From Actinomycetota bacterium (lineage in GTDB: Bacteria; Actinomycetota; Actinomycetes; Streptosporangiales; Streptosporangiaceae), in assembly GCA_027314595.1 (NCBI GenBank), contig DAHVAN010000356.1:1-64000 (forward strand): a stretch of DNA of 64,000 nucleotides. Reading direction: 5' to 3'. Position numbers and translations under genes: made by a program. Each line of letters starts with the position of its first letter. Positions within the stretch are counted from its first letter, which is position 1. This document shows, piece after piece, positions 29,754 to 41,229 of this stretch. The notes under the pieces were generated by a model, which searched no databases, had not been told where the DNA came from, and saw nothing but the letters and a program-made list of their open reading frames with translations.

Positions 29754-31202
29754 CTAGTTGGTGAAAGAGTCCTCGCAGTCACTCTGGTGTGGTCCCGGAG
29801 TGGCCAAGAGGCCACCCCGCCGGCCGCGCCGCGCCGTGAGCCGCGTCAGCCATCGGGCCGGGATGGTCGTCGCGGCCGCCACGCAGAACGACAGGATCGA
29901 AGCCGACATCCAGCTAGCCGGGGTGAAGCCGATGTCGTGCCCGAACGAGGTCCATGCCGCGGCCCACCAGGACACGTAGCCCGGGTTGACGAGCTGGTAG
30001 GTGACGAAGCCCGCGGCCCACGCAAGCAGCATCAGCCAGCGGGAGCGGGCCGCTGCCGACAGGTCCCAGCCCCGCCTGGGCGGAACGAAGTAGTCCGCGA
30101 TCATCACCGCCGACATGGGCACGAACACCGAGCCGATCAGGTACAGGAAGTTCTCGTAGTCGGCGATGTTGAGCCACAGCGCCCCCGCCGTGGTCAGCGC
30201 CGTGATCGTTCCCGCCAGGACTCGCCGGTCCCACAAGGGCCGCAGGTTCTGCGTCGAGACCGCGGTGGAGTAGACATCGGCGAAAGACTGGTCCAGTTCC
30301 CGCGCGGCCAGGATGGCGAACGCCAGGGAGCCGACCGGCAGCGCGATGAACGCCCCGTAGATGTCGTTCGGGTTGCCGCGTGCGACCGTGACCAGTGCGA
30401 GCAGCCCGATGACGTAGCAGAGAACCTGCGTCGTGCTGTAGCCGGCCAGCGCGCCCGCGAAGGCCGCGCGCGGGGTGCGGGAGTGCCGCGTGTAGTCGGC
30501 GGCCAGCGGCGCGAACGAGATGGCGACGGCGACCACCGTGTCGGTGGCAGCCCAGTAGCCGGACCAGGTGCCGTGCGCGGAGTTGGCGAGCGGGTGCCTG
30601 ATGAGCTGGATGAACAGGTAGCACATCACGATGAGCACGGCGCCGGTGGCGTACCGCCGGAGCACCCGGATGGCGCCGAGCGGCCGGACGGTCAGCAGGC
30701 CCGTTACCGCACCCGCGATCAGGACGTAGCCATACTTCGGCAGGGCTGGCGCGACCGTGTGCGCGGCCGTCGCGATCGTGACCAGTTCGAAGATTCCCCA
30801 CCCGATGCACTGCAGGATGTTGAGCACGGTGGGCAGGTAGGACAGCCTGGCCCCGAACAGCCCGCGGAGCAGCACCATGGCCGGCGCGCCGGTCTGCGCC
30901 CCGGCCAGTCCGGCCAGCGCAAGCGGCAGGGTGCCTAGCACGGTGCCGACGACGATCGCCGCCAGCGCGGCGGCCAGGGAAAGCTCAGGAGTGCCCGCCC
31001 CCGCGGGCTGCAGCACGAAGATCGCGGCGGTGAAGCCGAGAAGGCTCACACCGAGATTGCCCCACAGTCCGAATTGATCGAGCATGCTGAGCGCCTGCGG
31101 CACAGGCTCGGCGAGCGTTCTGGCGACTTCTGAGTGACGGTCTCCGGGGACGGTCACGAACGTGCCCTCGGTGTTACCGCTGGCACTGGTGGTCGATGCC
31201 AC
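29754..31202 (-). CDS. NCS1-family permease, probable hydroxymethylpyrimidine/thiamine-related transporter (CytX-like)
   Basis: 12-TM cytosine permease-like protein; preceded by TPP riboswitch. Confidence 0.82.
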   Translation of the reverse strand: MASTTSASGNTEGTFVTVPGDRHSEVARTLAEPVPQALSMLDQFGLWGNLGVSLLGFTAAIFVLQPAGAGTPELSLAAALAAIVVGTVLGTLPLALAGLAGAQTGAPAMVLLRGLFGARLSYLPTVLNILQCIGWGIFELVTIATAAHTVAPALPKYGYVLIAGAVTGLLTVRPLGAIRVLRRYATGAVLIVMCYLFIQLIRHPLANSAHGTWSGYWAATDTVVAVAISFAPLAADYTRHSRTPRAAFAGALAGYSTTQVLCYVIGLLALVTVARGNPNDIYGAFIALPVGSLAFAILAARELDQSFADVYSTAVSTQNLRPLWDRRVLAGTITALTTAGALWLNIADYENFLYLIGSVFVPMSAVMIADYFVPPRRGWDLSAAARSRWLMLLAWAAGFVTYQLVNPGYVSWWAAAWTSFGHDIGFTPASWMSASILSFCVAAATTIPARWLTRLTARRGRRGGLLATPGPHQSDCEDSFTN

Positions 31203-31208
31203 GGCAGC

Positions 31209-31320
31209 CTCCCTACGCCGGAATTACCCGGACAGGTTCAGACGGTCGGTGGCGCGTGGGCCGGTCCCCGCCAGGGAAGCGGCCAGCCACCCTCTCAGCC
31301 CGGTCAGCCCGAGCTCCCGT
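31209..31320 (-). ncRNA. TPP riboswitch (THI element)
   Basis: Minus strand GGGAGCTCGGGCTGACCGGGCTGAGAGGG...CTGAACCTGTCCGGGTAATTCCGGCGTAGGGA, matching THI-box consensus. Confidence 0.92.
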
Positions 31321-31357
31321 GCGTGTTCAGTTGTGCGCAATCCTAACAGGCCAGCTT

Positions 31358-31561
31358 TCAGGGAGCCGGGCCGGCCGGAGGCCGGCCCGGCTTGCGCATC
31401 TGCCCGGCGTCGCGGGGCACCCGGCCGGCCTCGCCGAGAGCGCGACGGAGCAGGAACTCGATCTGAGCGTTGGTGCTTCGCATCTCGTCGGCCGCCCAGC
31501 TGGCCAGGGCGTCGTACACGGCCGGGTCGAGCCGCAGCAGCACGTTCTTGCGTTCGGCCAT
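31358..31561 (-). CDS. Arc/ribbon-helix-helix-like protein
   Basis: MAERKNVLLRLDPAVYDALASWAADEMRSTNAQIEFLLRRAL. Confidence 0.75.
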   Translation of the reverse strand: MAERKNVLLRLDPAVYDALASWAADEMRSTNAQIEFLLRRALGEAGRVPRDAGQMRKPGRPPAGPAP

Positions 31562-31576
31562 TCGCCATGCCCGCCG

Positions 31577-31772
31577 TTACTGGTACAGCGATCCGGTGTT
31601 CACGACCTGCTGTGCCGCCTGTTCGCCGCAGAGCACCGCGAGCAGGCCGGAGACGATGGCCGCCTTCCGCTCCCCGTCGAGTCCGACGACGCCCTGAGGC
31701 GCGTCTCGACGACCTGCACGCCGGCGGGCCGGACCCGCTCGGTGAGCTTTTCGATGATCTGACCCTGGGCTG
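31577..31772 (-). pseudogene. Decayed SPFH/Band-7 domain protein fragments
   Basis: Frame 1 KLTERVRPAGVQVVETRLR, then another frame GERKAAIVSGLLAVLCGEQAAQQVVNTGSLYQ*; central and N-terminal parts missing. Confidence 0.65.
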
Positions 31773-31915
31773 ACATCTGCCCACCTCCATCGGAACCTCT
31801 CTGATACCATGATTGTATCGTCGTGATATCAATTTCTGGCAAGCAGCGCCGCGCCGCCCGAAAGCGCTCGGCGCGCGCCGGCGCGCACCGGCGCGCTGCG
31901 CTCGGGATGCCGAGG

Positions 31916-32284
31916 TCAGAGCTTCGGCGTGAAGGCCTCGCCGCGCATGGCGCGCTCGACAAGGGCGACGGCCCGCGCGGTGGCGGCGAGCCTGCGGCCC
32001 TCGGTCCGGTAGGCGGCGAGAACCGCGTCGACGGCATGCGGCGGCAGTGCCACGGCGAGTTCGGTGCGCGCGGTGCGGTACCCCTGGCGGGCGCCCTCGA
32101 CGCAGGCCGCCGTGTGGTGACGGGCCATGGCGGCGAGCGCCACCGGATGCCGGCGCAGCACGCCGTGCAGCCGGTAGTCGGGCGGGACTACGTCAAGCAG
32201 CCACGCGACGGCGGTCGACTCGAAGTCGTCGCTGTCCGGCGGATGCACCCCGGTTGGCCATCCCGGCGGTATGTACGCGGCCAT
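31916..32284 (-). CDS. Conserved actinobacterial hypothetical protein
   Basis: MAAYIPPGWPTGVHPPDSDDFESTAVAWLLDVVPPDYRLHGVLRRHPVALAAMARHH. Confidence 0.65.
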   Translation of the reverse strand: MAAYIPPGWPTGVHPPDSDDFESTAVAWLLDVVPPDYRLHGVLRRHPVALAAMARHHTAACVEGARQGYRTARTELAVALPPHAVDAVLAAYRTEGRRLAATARAVALVERAMRGEAFTPKL

Positions 32285-32382
32285 GGCTGAAAGCATAGCA
32301 AGAGGTCGAACGGCAATTCGAGTACCCCCGATGCCCAGGGGTAGTAGCCGCCTTCAGCCGACGATTGTGACTTTTCGCGTAG

Positions 32383-33297
32383 CTAGCTGACTGACCGCAG
32401 CCGGGCTGACGGCCCATCGGGCAAGGTCATCCGGCCGTCCACGACCTGCTGGGCGTACTGCGCGGACTCGCTCTCCGAGAGCGCGCTGAAGCCATGTTCG
32501 GTGACTGTCACGATCACCGGGAAGATCTGCCGGGTCAGGTCGGGGCCGCCGGTGGCAGAGTCATCGTCGGCCGCGTCATACAGCGCCTGCACGCAGGCGA
32601 GCGCTGCGTCGGCGACGGGCATGCCGTCGGAGTAGAACTTCTTGAGCGCGGACCTGGCGAAGACCGATCCCGAGCCGATCGAGTGGAAGCGGTGCTCCTC
32701 GTAAGGCCCGCCCGCCACGTCATAGCTGAAGATCCGGCCGGCCTGGGTCTGTTCGTCGTAGCCGACGAACAGCGGGATCACCGCCAGGCCCTGCATCGCT
32801 GCCATAAGGTTGTCGCGGATCATCTTGCTCAGCCGGTTGGCCTTGCCCTCAAGGGTGAGGGAACGGCCCTCCATCTTTTCGTAGTGCTCAAGCTCGACGC
32901 CGAACAAGCGGACGAGTTCAAGCGCTATTGCCAGGGTGCCGGATATCGCGATGGCCGAGTACTCGTCGGCGCGGAACACCTTCTCCACGTCCCGCTTGGA
33001 GATCATGGTGCCCGCGGTCGCGCGGCGATCGCCCGCCATCACCACGCCGCCTTCACAGGCGACCGCGACGATCGTCGTCGCGTGCGGCAGGTTCTTGATC
33101 ACGTCGGCGGCCGGGCCGGCCGCGCCCAGCGGGCCAAGGTTCGCCAGCGGGAGCATGCTGGGGTCGTAGGAGGAGAGGAATTGCGTGAAGGAGGGGATGC
33201 GCGCGGCCATGAATGCCGCCTGGTCCCGCCCGGTGCCGTTGAAAAAGCCTGCCACGCCGCCGCCTTCCTGCCGACTATGTTGCCTTTGGGCAGACAC
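32383..33297 (-). CDS. prcB: 20S proteasome beta-subunit-like protein
   Basis: HATTIVAVACEGGVVMAGDRRATAGTMISKRDVEKVF; SYDVAGGPYEE; candidate catalytic Thr. Confidence 0.9.
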   Translation of the reverse strand: MSAQRQHSRQEGGGVAGFFNGTGRDQAAFMAARIPSFTQFLSSYDPSMLPLANLGPLGAAGPAADVIKNLPHATTIVAVACEGGVVMAGDRRATAGTMISKRDVEKVFRADEYSAIAISGTLAIALELVRLFGVELEHYEKMEGRSLTLEGKANRLSKMIRDNLMAAMQGLAVIPLFVGYDEQTQAGRIFSYDVAGGPYEEHRFHSIGSGSVFARSALKKFYSDGMPVADAALACVQALYDAADDDSATGGPDLTRQIFPVIVTVTEHGFSALSESESAQYAQQVVDGRMTLPDGPSARLRSVS

Positions 33298-33335
33298 TAT
33301 CTTCTAGCGGGAAGATTTTCCCTGATGCTTAACCG

Positions 33336-36300
33336 TCACGCCCGCCGGGCGTCCCGCGGGTCCCTGGGCGACGCCGCCGGGGCGTCGAACAGGCGAAGCG
33401 CCAGCGCCTTGGCGGCCGCCTCCGTCCTCGAGGCGGCGCCCAGCTTGGCGAGAATGTTGGAGACGTGCACGCTGGCCGTCTTGGGCGAGATGAACAGGGC
33501 CGCCGCGACCTCCCTGTTGGACTGGCCGGCGGCGACCAGGCGGAGCACCTCGAACTCGCGCCCGGTAAGCCCGGCAGGCGCGTTCCCCGCGCCGGACCCG
33601 GCCAGCGAGACGTCGGCCCGCAGGGCCAGTGACGCGATCTCGCCGGCCAGCGGGCTGGTACCCAGGCTGGCGGCGAGTCCGGCCGCGCGCCGCAGCCGGA
33701 CCGCCGCGAGCCGGCGTCCGTCAGCGACGGCCAGCGCGGTGCGCGCCGCCGCGAACAAGGTGCGCGCCGCCTGGTAGGGCTGGCGCACCGCGTCCCAGGC
33801 CGCCGTGGCCGCGTCCCAGGCCGCCAGGCGCTCTGGCGGGCCGGTGCCGTCCGGCGGAACGAGCGCCGTGAACGTGAGCTGCCAGGCCTGCTGCACCGGA
33901 CCGAAGGCTGCCGTCTTCTCCGCCAGCGAGCCAAGCCGGTCTCGCAGCGCCGCAATGCCTTCGTCGTCCTCGCGAAAGCCCATCGGTCCGGCGCCCCCGG
34001 CGCCCCCGGGCGCCCCAGTCGCGTCGAGAGCCGCGACGGACGAAAGAGCCGCGACCGTGAGCAACGGCCAGACGTACCGCGGGCTGCTCGCCGTCAGGTC
34101 ATACCGGTTGAGCTCGGCAGCGGCGAGGGCGGCCGCGGCGGCCGGACCGTCCGTGGCCAGCTTCAGTTCGATGTCGAGCTGGGCCTGCGGGAGGTGGTAC
34201 TGGTCCTCGTACCCGACCCCCGACAGCACGGCCCGGCTCGATGCCGCCCGCCGGCTGGCGGTGCCTGTGTCGCCCCGGGCGAGAGCGGCGTACGCGCAGA
34301 TCATCCGCAGCCCCGCGCCGGTCAGGGGTGGCGGTGCCAGGTCCAGGGCCCGTTCGGCGATGTCCGCCGCCTCGTCCCAGCGGGCCAGGGACATCAGCGG
34401 TTCCGCCACGTTGATGGCCAGGAACGCCCCCGCGGTCCGGGCAAGCCCGTGCCGCTCGGCGTCGGCTATCCCCTGCCGGGCGACCATGGCGGCGCTCTCG
34501 TGCTCACCCGCCCCGCAAAGCAGGTGCGACTCGTAAATCACCAGCTTGGCGAGAGGGTGGTAGGCGCCGCCCCGCTGCGCGGCCGCCCGGGCCAGCGCCA
34601 GCAGGCGGAAAGGCTCGCTGCCCGGCGTCGCGAGCGAGCTGTGCCCGGCTTCGATCATCGCCAGCGTCGAGAGCGCCTGCGCCTCCGCGTCGAAGTCGCC
34701 TTCCTCGCGGGCCAGCCGCAGTGCCTCGTCCGCCAGGTGCCGCCAGTGCGGGCCCGCTGAGCCGCACCCGTCGTGCGCGGCGGTGAGCAGCAGCTGTGTC
34801 CGCGCCTGCGTGGAGGCCGACTCGGGCACCAGGCTCAGCGCCCGGTCCAGGTCCGCCGGATCCGCCGGCAGGCCGAGATCCTTACGGAACATGTGCCGCT
34901 GGCGGAGCAGCAGGGCGACACGGACCGGGGCGTCTGACTCGTCGAGTTCCGCCAGCGCCGACTCCGCGAACGCCATGCCGCGCTTGGCCTCGCCGACGTC
35001 GGACGCGGCGGTCGCGGCCTCCTCGAGCACCCGCACATGGTCGGCGCCGATGCGCTCGGCGGCATCAGGCACCTGATCCCACAGTTCCAGGACGCGGGCG
35101 AGCAGAACGAGCCGCTCCGCGTGCGCGACGGCCCGGGACGCCTGTGCCGACGCCTGCCACGCGCTGGCCAGCGCCTCGGGCGTGTTGTGCGCCGAGTACC
35201 AGTGGTGCGCCCTCTCGATGTCCGCCCGGCCGTCCGAGACCAGTGCCGGGTCGGCGCCGATCGCGAGCGCGTACCGGGTATGCACCCCGCTGTGCTCGCC
35301 GGGCAGCAGGTCCTCGTGCACGGCCTCGCGGATCAGCGCGTGCCGGAAGGCGTAGCCGTCGGCCGTGGTGACGAGCACGTTGCCGGTGACGGCGGGCCGG
35401 ATCACGGAAGTCAGCTCGTCCTCGGCGCGCCCGGTGACCCTGGCGAGCAGCGCGTGGCTGGTGCTGCCGCTCCCCGCGCTCGCCACGCGCAGCAGCTCCT
35501 GAGTGTCCTCCGGCAGCCGCCGCACGGCCTGGAGCAGCAGGTCCGCGAGCGAGCCCGGTATCTCCGCGCAGCCGTCGGCGCAGGCGATCAGCTCCTCGGT
35601 GAACAGCGGGTTGCCCTCGGCCCGCTCGTACAGCGCGTCTGTCTGCAAGCGGTCGGGCACCCGTCCGAGCACCGCCGCGGCGAGCTCCTCGGCCTGCCCG
35701 CGGCTGAGCCGGGGCAGTTCGGTCCGTTCCACCCAGTCGATCCTGGCCAGCTCGGCCAGCAGCGGCCGCAGCGGATGAGTGCGGTGCAGTTCGTCGGAGC
35801 GGAACGTCACGGCGATCAGCACGTTGCGCAGCGCGCGCTGATAGCCGATGAGGAAGGCGATCAGGTCACGGCTGGACCTGTCCGCCCAGTGCGCGTCCTC
35901 GATCACCAGAACCAGCGGGCACTGCCCGGCCAGCCGCTCGAGCAGTGTGAGGAACTCCTCGAAGAGCCGGGCGCGGGCCTCGCCGGCGGCAGGCGCGGCG
36001 GGGGCGGGCCCTCCGGCTTCCGCGCTGGCCGGAGCGCTGGCCAGCGCGGAAGCATTCGCCAGCTCGGGAAGCAGCCGAGCCAGCTCCCGTATGGCCCGGT
36101 TGCTGCCCGGCAGCATGCCGACGATCTCCCGCGCGCCGATCTCGCGTACCAGGTCGCGCAGCATCGCGGTGAACGGTCCGAACGGCAGCCCGTCGGCCCC
36201 GAGCTCCAGGCACCCGCCGGTGAGCACTCGCGCGCCGGCCGCCCCTGCCCGTGCCGCGAACTCGCTGATCAGCCGGGTCTTCCCGACCCCCGCCTCGCCG

Positions 36301-36488
36301 CCGATGAGCAGCGCGGCTGGACCGCCCTGGCGGACCGTCTCGAACGCGGCCTCCAGGGCGGCCATCTCCGCCGCCCGCCCAACGAGGACGGGGCTTGTCC
36401 CGCGCCTGCTCATCTCTCCCTGCAGCATGCCACGGGGGTCTGACATTCCAGCCGGCACGGACGCCCCCGCGCCGGTGTTCTCCGCCAT
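33336..36488 (-). CDS. LuxR-family regulator with N-terminal AAA ATPase (LAL type)
   Basis: [20 protein letters not shown]-terminal [44 protein letters not shown]. Confidence 0.92.
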   Translation of the reverse strand: MAENTGAGASVPAGMSDPRGMLQGEMSRRGTSPVLVGRAAEMAALEAAFETVRQGGPAALLIGGEAGVGKTRLISEFAARAGAAGARVLTGGCLELGADGLPFGPFTAMLRDLVREIGAREIVGMLPGSNRAIRELARLLPELANASALASAPASAEAGGPAPAAPAAGEARARLFEEFLTLLERLAGQCPLVLVIEDAHWADRSSRDLIAFLIGYQRALRNVLIAVTFRSDELHRTHPLRPLLAELARIDWVERTELPRLSRGQAEELAAAVLGRVPDRLQTDALYERAEGNPLFTEELIACADGCAEIPGSLADLLLQAVRRLPEDTQELLRVASAGSGSTSHALLARVTGRAEDELTSVIRPAVTGNVLVTTADGYAFRHALIREAVHEDLLPGEHSGVHTRYALAIGADPALVSDGRADIERAHHWYSAHNTPEALASAWQASAQASRAVAHAERLVLLARVLELWDQVPDAAERIGADHVRVLEEAATAASDVGEAKRGMAFAESALAELDESDAPVRVALLLRQRHMFRKDLGLPADPADLDRALSLVPESASTQARTQLLLTAAHDGCGSAGPHWRHLADEALRLAREEGDFDAEAQALSTLAMIEAGHSSLATPGSEPFRLLALARAAAQRGGAYHPLAKLVIYESHLLCGAGEHESAAMVARQGIADAERHGLARTAGAFLAINVAEPLMSLARWDEAADIAERALDLAPPPLTGAGLRMICAYAALARGDTGTASRRAASSRAVLSGVGYEDQYHLPQAQLDIELKLATDGPAAAAALAAAELNRYDLTASSPRYVWPLLTVAALSSVAALDATGAPGGAGGAGPMGFREDDEGIAALRDRLGSLAEKTAAFGPVQQAWQLTFTALVPPDGTGPPERLAAWDAATAAWDAVRQPYQAARTLFAAARTALAVADGRRLAAVRLRRAAGLAASLGTSPLAGEIASLALRADVSLAGSGAGNAPAGLTGREFEVLRLVAAGQSNREVAAALFISPKTASVHVSNILAKLGAASRTEAAAKALALRLFDAPAASPRDPRDARRA

Positions 36489-36506
36489 CGCCGCCGCCGG
36501 CCGCGG

Positions 36507-36737
36507 TCAGCGGCCAGCGCCCGCGCGCTGCACCGGCACCTGCTCCCCGGCGACGTGGAACGTGCTGTCCACGTAGTCGGGGATGGCCGGCGCGACGAAG
36601 TTGTCCGGAGCCTCGGCACGGGCGCGCTGGGCGCGTATCGCCTTGCGCGCTGCCCGCGCGATGCTCGCGTTCCTGGCTGCGTCGCGCCGCTCGGCGTCGC
36701 GCTGCCTGGCTACTTCGCGCATCATGTCGGGATGCAT
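36507..36737 (-). CDS. Small Arg/Ala-rich hypothetical protein
   Basis: MHPDMMREVARQRDAERRDAARNASIARAARK; 76 aa. Confidence 0.5.
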   Translation of the reverse strand: MHPDMMREVARQRDAERRDAARNASIARAARKAIRAQRARAEAPDNFVAPAIPDYVDSTFHVAGEQVPVQRAGAGR

Positions 36738-37115
36738 CGTTCCTCCTCGGTCCCGGGGAACCGTTCCCCCGTACCTTGAGGTTCGCGCTAAGGCCCCCCT
36801 CGCCGCATCGGACGAACGCCTTATGTTTGCGCCGGCCGGCGCCTTAGATGCCCGCCGCCGATCGCACCCAGGCACAATTCAAAGGCTCTTATCCCGAACG
36901 GCCGCGTGTTTCACCCGGGCGGCACCGCATTCCCGGCCCCTGCCACGGCCCCTGCCGCGGCTTCTGCCGCGGCCCCTGGCGCGGCCCCCTGCCGCGGCGG
37001 CGGGCGCGGTCCTGCGCGGGCGGCGCCGGACATCCCCTGGCTGGCAATAAACTGGTGGCTGACGGCCGCCGATCCGAGTGGCCGCCGCTCCCCGAATCCG
37101 AATGAGACCTCACGC

Positions 37116-39017
37116 ATGCCCGCACCGCAGACCACGACCATGAGCGCGAGCAGCGCAGGCGAGATCGCCACCCGCGACGACCTGCGGAACATCGCGATCG
37201 TCGCGCACGTGGACCACGGCAAGACCACGCTCGTAGACGCGATGCTGTGGCAGTCCGGCGCGTTTCGCGCGAACGCCCAGGTCAATGAGCGGGTCATGGA
37301 CACCGGCGACCTGGAGCGGGAAAAGGGCATCACGATCCTCGCCAAGAACACGGCCGTACGGCACGGCGGGCTGGTCGTCAACATCGTCGACACGCCGGGG
37401 CACGCGGACTTCGGCGGCGAGGTCGAGCGCGGCCTTTCCATGGTGGACGGCGTGCTGCTGCTCGTCGACGCCAGCGAGGGACCGCTGCCGCAGACCAGGT
37501 TCGTGCTGCGCAAGACCCTGGAGGCGAACCTCCCTGTCATCCTCGTGATCAACAAGGTGGACCGCCCGGACGCGCGGATCGCCGAGGTCGTCGACGCCTG
37601 CTACGAGCTGTTCATCGACCTGGACGCCAGCGAGCAGCAGATCGAGTTCCCGATCGTGTACGCCGCCGCCCGGGCGGGCCGCGCCTCAAGGAACCGCCCG
37701 GACGACGGCCAGATGCCCGACAGCGACAACCTCGAGCCGCTGTTCGACGTGATCCGCCAGACGGTCCCGCCGCCCGTCTACCAGCAGGGCGCCCCGCTGC
37801 AGGCGCACGTCACCAACCTGGACGCCTCCTCCTACCTGGGCCGGATCGCGCTGTGCCGGATCTACAACGGCTCGATCAGCCGCGGCCAGCAGGTCGCCTG
37901 GTGCCGCCACGACGGCTCGGTCGAGCGGGTGAAGGTCTCCGAACTGTTCCGCACCGAGGCGCTCGACCGCGTGCAGACCGACGTGGCGGGTCCCGGCGAC
38001 ATCGTCGCGATCGCCGGCATCCCGGAGATCATGATCGGCGACACCCTCGCCGACCCCAACGACCCCAGGCCGCTCCCGCTGATCACCGTCGACGAGCCGG
38101 CGATCTCGATGACGATCGGGGTGAGCACCTCCCCGCTGGCGGGCCAGGTCAAGGGCTCGAAGGTCACCGCGCGGCTGGTCAGGGACCGGCTCGACCGCGA
38201 GCTTGTCGGCAACGTGTCGCTGCAGGTGCTGCCCACCGAGCGCCCGGACACCTGGGAGGTCCGCGGCCGCGGCGAGCTCGCGCTCGCGGTGCTCGTGGAG
38301 ACGATGCGCCGGGAGGGCTACGAGCTGACCGTCGGCCGCCCGGCGGCCGTGACCAGGGAAATCGACGGCACGCTGCACGAGCCCGTCGAGCGCCTTTCCG
38401 TCGACGTGCCCGAGGAGTACCTCGGGGCGGTGACGCAGCTTGTCTCGGTGCGCCGGGGCCGGATGGAGTCGATGACCAACCACGGCACCGGCTGGGTCCG
38501 GCTGATCTTCCTCGTCCCGTCCCGCGGGCTGATCGGGTTCCGCACCCAGTTCCTCACCGAGACCCGGGGCACCGGCATCGCGCACCACGTCTTCGAGGGT
38601 TACGAGCCGTGGGCCGGCGCCATCCGCGGCCGCGCGACCGGCTCGCTTGTCGCCGACCGCAGCGGCGCCGCCAGCGCCTACGCGATGTTCAACCTCCAGG
38701 AGCGGGGGTCGCTGTTCGTCTGCCCGGGCACCGAGGTCTACGAGGGAATGATCGTGGGCGAGAACTCCCGGGCCGACGACATGGACGTGAACATCACCAA
38801 GGAGCGCAAGGTCACCAACGTGCGCCAGTCCGCCGGGGAGGAACTGGAGCGCCTCGTCCCGCCCAGGCTGCTCAGCCTGGAGCAGGCCCTGGAGTTCTGC
38901 AACGACGACGAGTGCGCCGAGGTCACCCCGGCGGCGGTCCGCCTGCGCAAGACCGTCCTCGACGCGAGGGAACGCGCCCGCGCCCGCGGCCGCGTCTCCC
39001 GGGGCGAGCAGGCCTGA
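37116..39017 (+). CDS. typA: Ribosome-associated GTPase TypA/BipA
   Basis: [25 protein letters not shown]...[21 protein letters not shown]. Confidence 0.95.
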   Translation: MPAPQTTTMSASSAGEIATRDDLRNIAIVAHVDHGKTTLVDAMLWQSGAFRANAQVNERVMDTGDLEREKGITILAKNTAVRHGGLVVNIVDTPGHADFGGEVERGLSMVDGVLLLVDASEGPLPQTRFVLRKTLEANLPVILVINKVDRPDARIAEVVDACYELFIDLDASEQQIEFPIVYAAARAGRASRNRPDDGQMPDSDNLEPLFDVIRQTVPPPVYQQGAPLQAHVTNLDASSYLGRIALCRIYNGSISRGQQVAWCRHDGSVERVKVSELFRTEALDRVQTDVAGPGDIVAIAGIPEIMIGDTLADPNDPRPLPLITVDEPAISMTIGVSTSPLAGQVKGSKVTARLVRDRLDRELVGNVSLQVLPTERPDTWEVRGRGELALAVLVETMRREGYELTVGRPAAVTREIDGTLHEPVERLSVDVPEEYLGAVTQLVSVRRGRMESMTNHGTGWVRLIFLVPSRGLIGFRTQFLTETRGTGIAHHVFEGYEPWAGAIRGRATGSLVADRSGAASAYAMFNLQERGSLFVCPGTEVYEGMIVGENSRADDMDVNITKERKVTNVRQSAGEELERLVPPRLLSLEQALEFCNDDECAEVTPAAVRLRKTVLDARERARARGRVSRGEQA

Positions 39018-39113
39018 CTCCAGGCGGGGCTGGCCGGCGTCCATTCCGCCGGTATTTGCACCGGAATCACCGGTAAGCCCGCGTTCGCGCTCACGTCCCT
39101 GTAAGCTCCGTGC

Positions 39114-41138
39114 GTGACTGGGCTACGGGCACGCGCCAAAATCGCGGGCGCGGTGCTGATCGTCGCGGCAGGACTGGCCGCCGCGCCCGGGGCCGCCGCG
39201 CCCGGGGCCGCCGCTTCAGCGGCGACGTCGCCACCGGTAATGGGCACCGACGTCTCAGACCACACCGACGTCACGAGCTGGCCGGACGTGGCGGCCGCGG
39301 GCATGAGCTTCGCGGGCGTGGAAGCCATCCAGGGCGAGTCCATCGTCAACAAGCAATACGCCGCCCAGGTGACCGGGGCGACGTCGGCCGGGCTGTTCGT
39401 CATGCCGTACGTGTTCGCCGATCCCGGCAAGATCTCCGACGGCGCCACCCAGTTCGGCTATGCGTGGAACCTGATCGACTCGGTCCCCGGCATTCCCTAC
39501 GCGCGCGGCGGCCTGATGCTGCCGATCGTGCTGGACATGGAGAGCGACCCGTACAACTTTCCCACCGAGCCCTGCTACGGCCTGTCCAGGTCGGCGATGG
39601 TCACCTGGATCGGGCAGTTCGTCGTCGCCGCGGACAAGCAGACCGGCGCGATGCCGTTCATCTACGCCAACCCGGACTGGTGGGCCGCATGCACGGGCGA
39701 CAGCACCGCGTTCGGCGCCGACCCGCTGTGGATCGCCGACTACGGCGTCTCCAGCCCGGCGGTACCGCCCGGCTGGCCCGGCTACACGTTCTGGCAGAGT
39801 TCCGGCGCAGCCACGGTCAACGGAATCAAAGGCCCCGGCCAGGCCGACCTCGACCAGATGCAGGGCGCGCCTGGCATCGTGACCGGCAGCAACGCCGCCG
39901 CCGGCTCGTTCCAGGTCCAGACGCTGAACTCGCTCGCCGGCGCCGGAGTCGGCTACACCGCCTCCGGCCTGGCGCCCGGCCTGTCGCTGAGCCCCGGCGG
40001 ACTGCTCACCTGGGCGCCGGGCACCGCGGCCGGCGCCTACCCGGTCACGGCCACGCCCACGAGCCCGGCCGATCTGCCCGCCGCGGTGTCGTTCACCCTC
40101 CACGTCCACGGGACCGTCACGGTGGTCTCTCCCGGGGCCCGCAGGACCGTGGCCGGGGCCCCGGTCGTGTTCCGCGTCGCCACCGCGGGCCCGGACCAGA
40201 AGGCCGGCTTCTGGCCCTCGCTGCGGGCGACCGGACTGCCGGCCGGGGTCTCGATGAGCCCGGCCGGGCTGATCACCGGCTGGCCGTCGCGGCCGGGCAC
40301 GTTCAAGGTCACGGTGCACGCGTCCGACAGGCTCGGCGGCGCCGGGGCCGTCACGTTCACCTGGACGATCGCGGCGGCTGGCGACGCCGGGGTCACCGGG
40401 CAGGTCAGGCAGGCCGGCGGCACCGGCAAGTGCCTCAACGACCCGCGCGGCGCGACAGCCAACGGCACCGAGCCGAACATGTGGACGTGCGACGGCAAGT
40501 CCTTTCAGCGCTGGACGATCGTCCAGGATGACACGATCCGGGTGGCCGGCAAGTGCCTGGACATGGCCGGCGCCGGCTCGGCCGTCAATACCGCCGTGCG
40601 GTTGTGGACCTGCGACCCGGGCGATGGCGCGCAGCAATGGAGGGTGGGCAGCGACGGCGAACTGGTGAACCCGGCGTCGGCGAAGTGCCTGTATATTCCC
40701 GTGAACGGCGCGGCCAACGGCACCAGGCCTGTCGTCCACGCGTGCGCGAACGACGTCAGGCATCACTGGCTCGGTCCGGCGGCCCCGGTGGTGTCCGGCG
40801 AGCCCGGCAAGTGCCTCGGTGTCGCCGGATCCGCCGTCGAACTGCTCACCTGCGCGAACACCGCCGCTCAGCACTGGGTGACGCAGTCCGACGGCACTAT
40901 CCGGGTAGGCAGGAACTGCCTGACCGAGAGCGGCGCGACCGCCGGCGCCGGCCTGCACATCGGACCGTGCTCCGGCGCGGCGGCTACCTGGAACCTGGCC
41001 GCCGCCGGGCCGATCGCCACCGAACTGGTCAGCGCCGCCTCCGGCCTGTGCGTGACGGCGCCCTCGGCGGCCAGCGGCGCCAGGCTGGTAGTGGCAGCGT
41101 GCGCCGCCACCCCCGCGGCCACCTGGCACGTGGCGTAA
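39114..41138 (+). CDS. Secreted GH25-like (lysozyme) protein with ricin-type lectin repeats
   Basis: Signal peptide; GTDVSDHTDVTSWPDVAAAGMSFAGVEA; QxW-like GKCLDMAGAG..WTCDPGDGAQQW repeats. Confidence 0.8.
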   Translation: MTGLRARAKIAGAVLIVAAGLAAAPGAAAPGAAASAATSPPVMGTDVSDHTDVTSWPDVAAAGMSFAGVEAIQGESIVNKQYAAQVTGATSAGLFVMPYVFADPGKISDGATQFGYAWNLIDSVPGIPYARGGLMLPIVLDMESDPYNFPTEPCYGLSRSAMVTWIGQFVVAADKQTGAMPFIYANPDWWAACTGDSTAFGADPLWIADYGVSSPAVPPGWPGYTFWQSSGAATVNGIKGPGQADLDQMQGAPGIVTGSNAAAGSFQVQTLNSLAGAGVGYTASGLAPGLSLSPGGLLTWAPGTAAGAYPVTATPTSPADLPAAVSFTLHVHGTVTVVSPGARRTVAGAPVVFRVATAGPDQKAGFWPSLRATGLPAGVSMSPAGLITGWPSRPGTFKVTVHASDRLGGAGAVTFTWTIAAAGDAGVTGQVRQAGGTGKCLNDPRGATANGTEPNMWTCDGKSFQRWTIVQDDTIRVAGKCLDMAGAGSAVNTAVRLWTCDPGDGAQQWRVGSDGELVNPASAKCLYIPVNGAANGTRPVVHACANDVRHHWLGPAAPVVSGEPGKCLGVAGSAVELLTCANTAAQHWVTQSDGTIRVGRNCLTESGATAGAGLHIGPCSGAAATWNLAAAGPIATELVSAASGLCVTAPSAASGARLVVAACAATPAATWHVA

Positions 41139-41229
41139 GCCGCAGCCTGCCTCACATTCCCCACCCTGGCACCAGCAGCCAGGCGGTGCCCCGCCCGCCG
41201 CCCCCTCTGACCACGCGCCCGCGCCCGCG

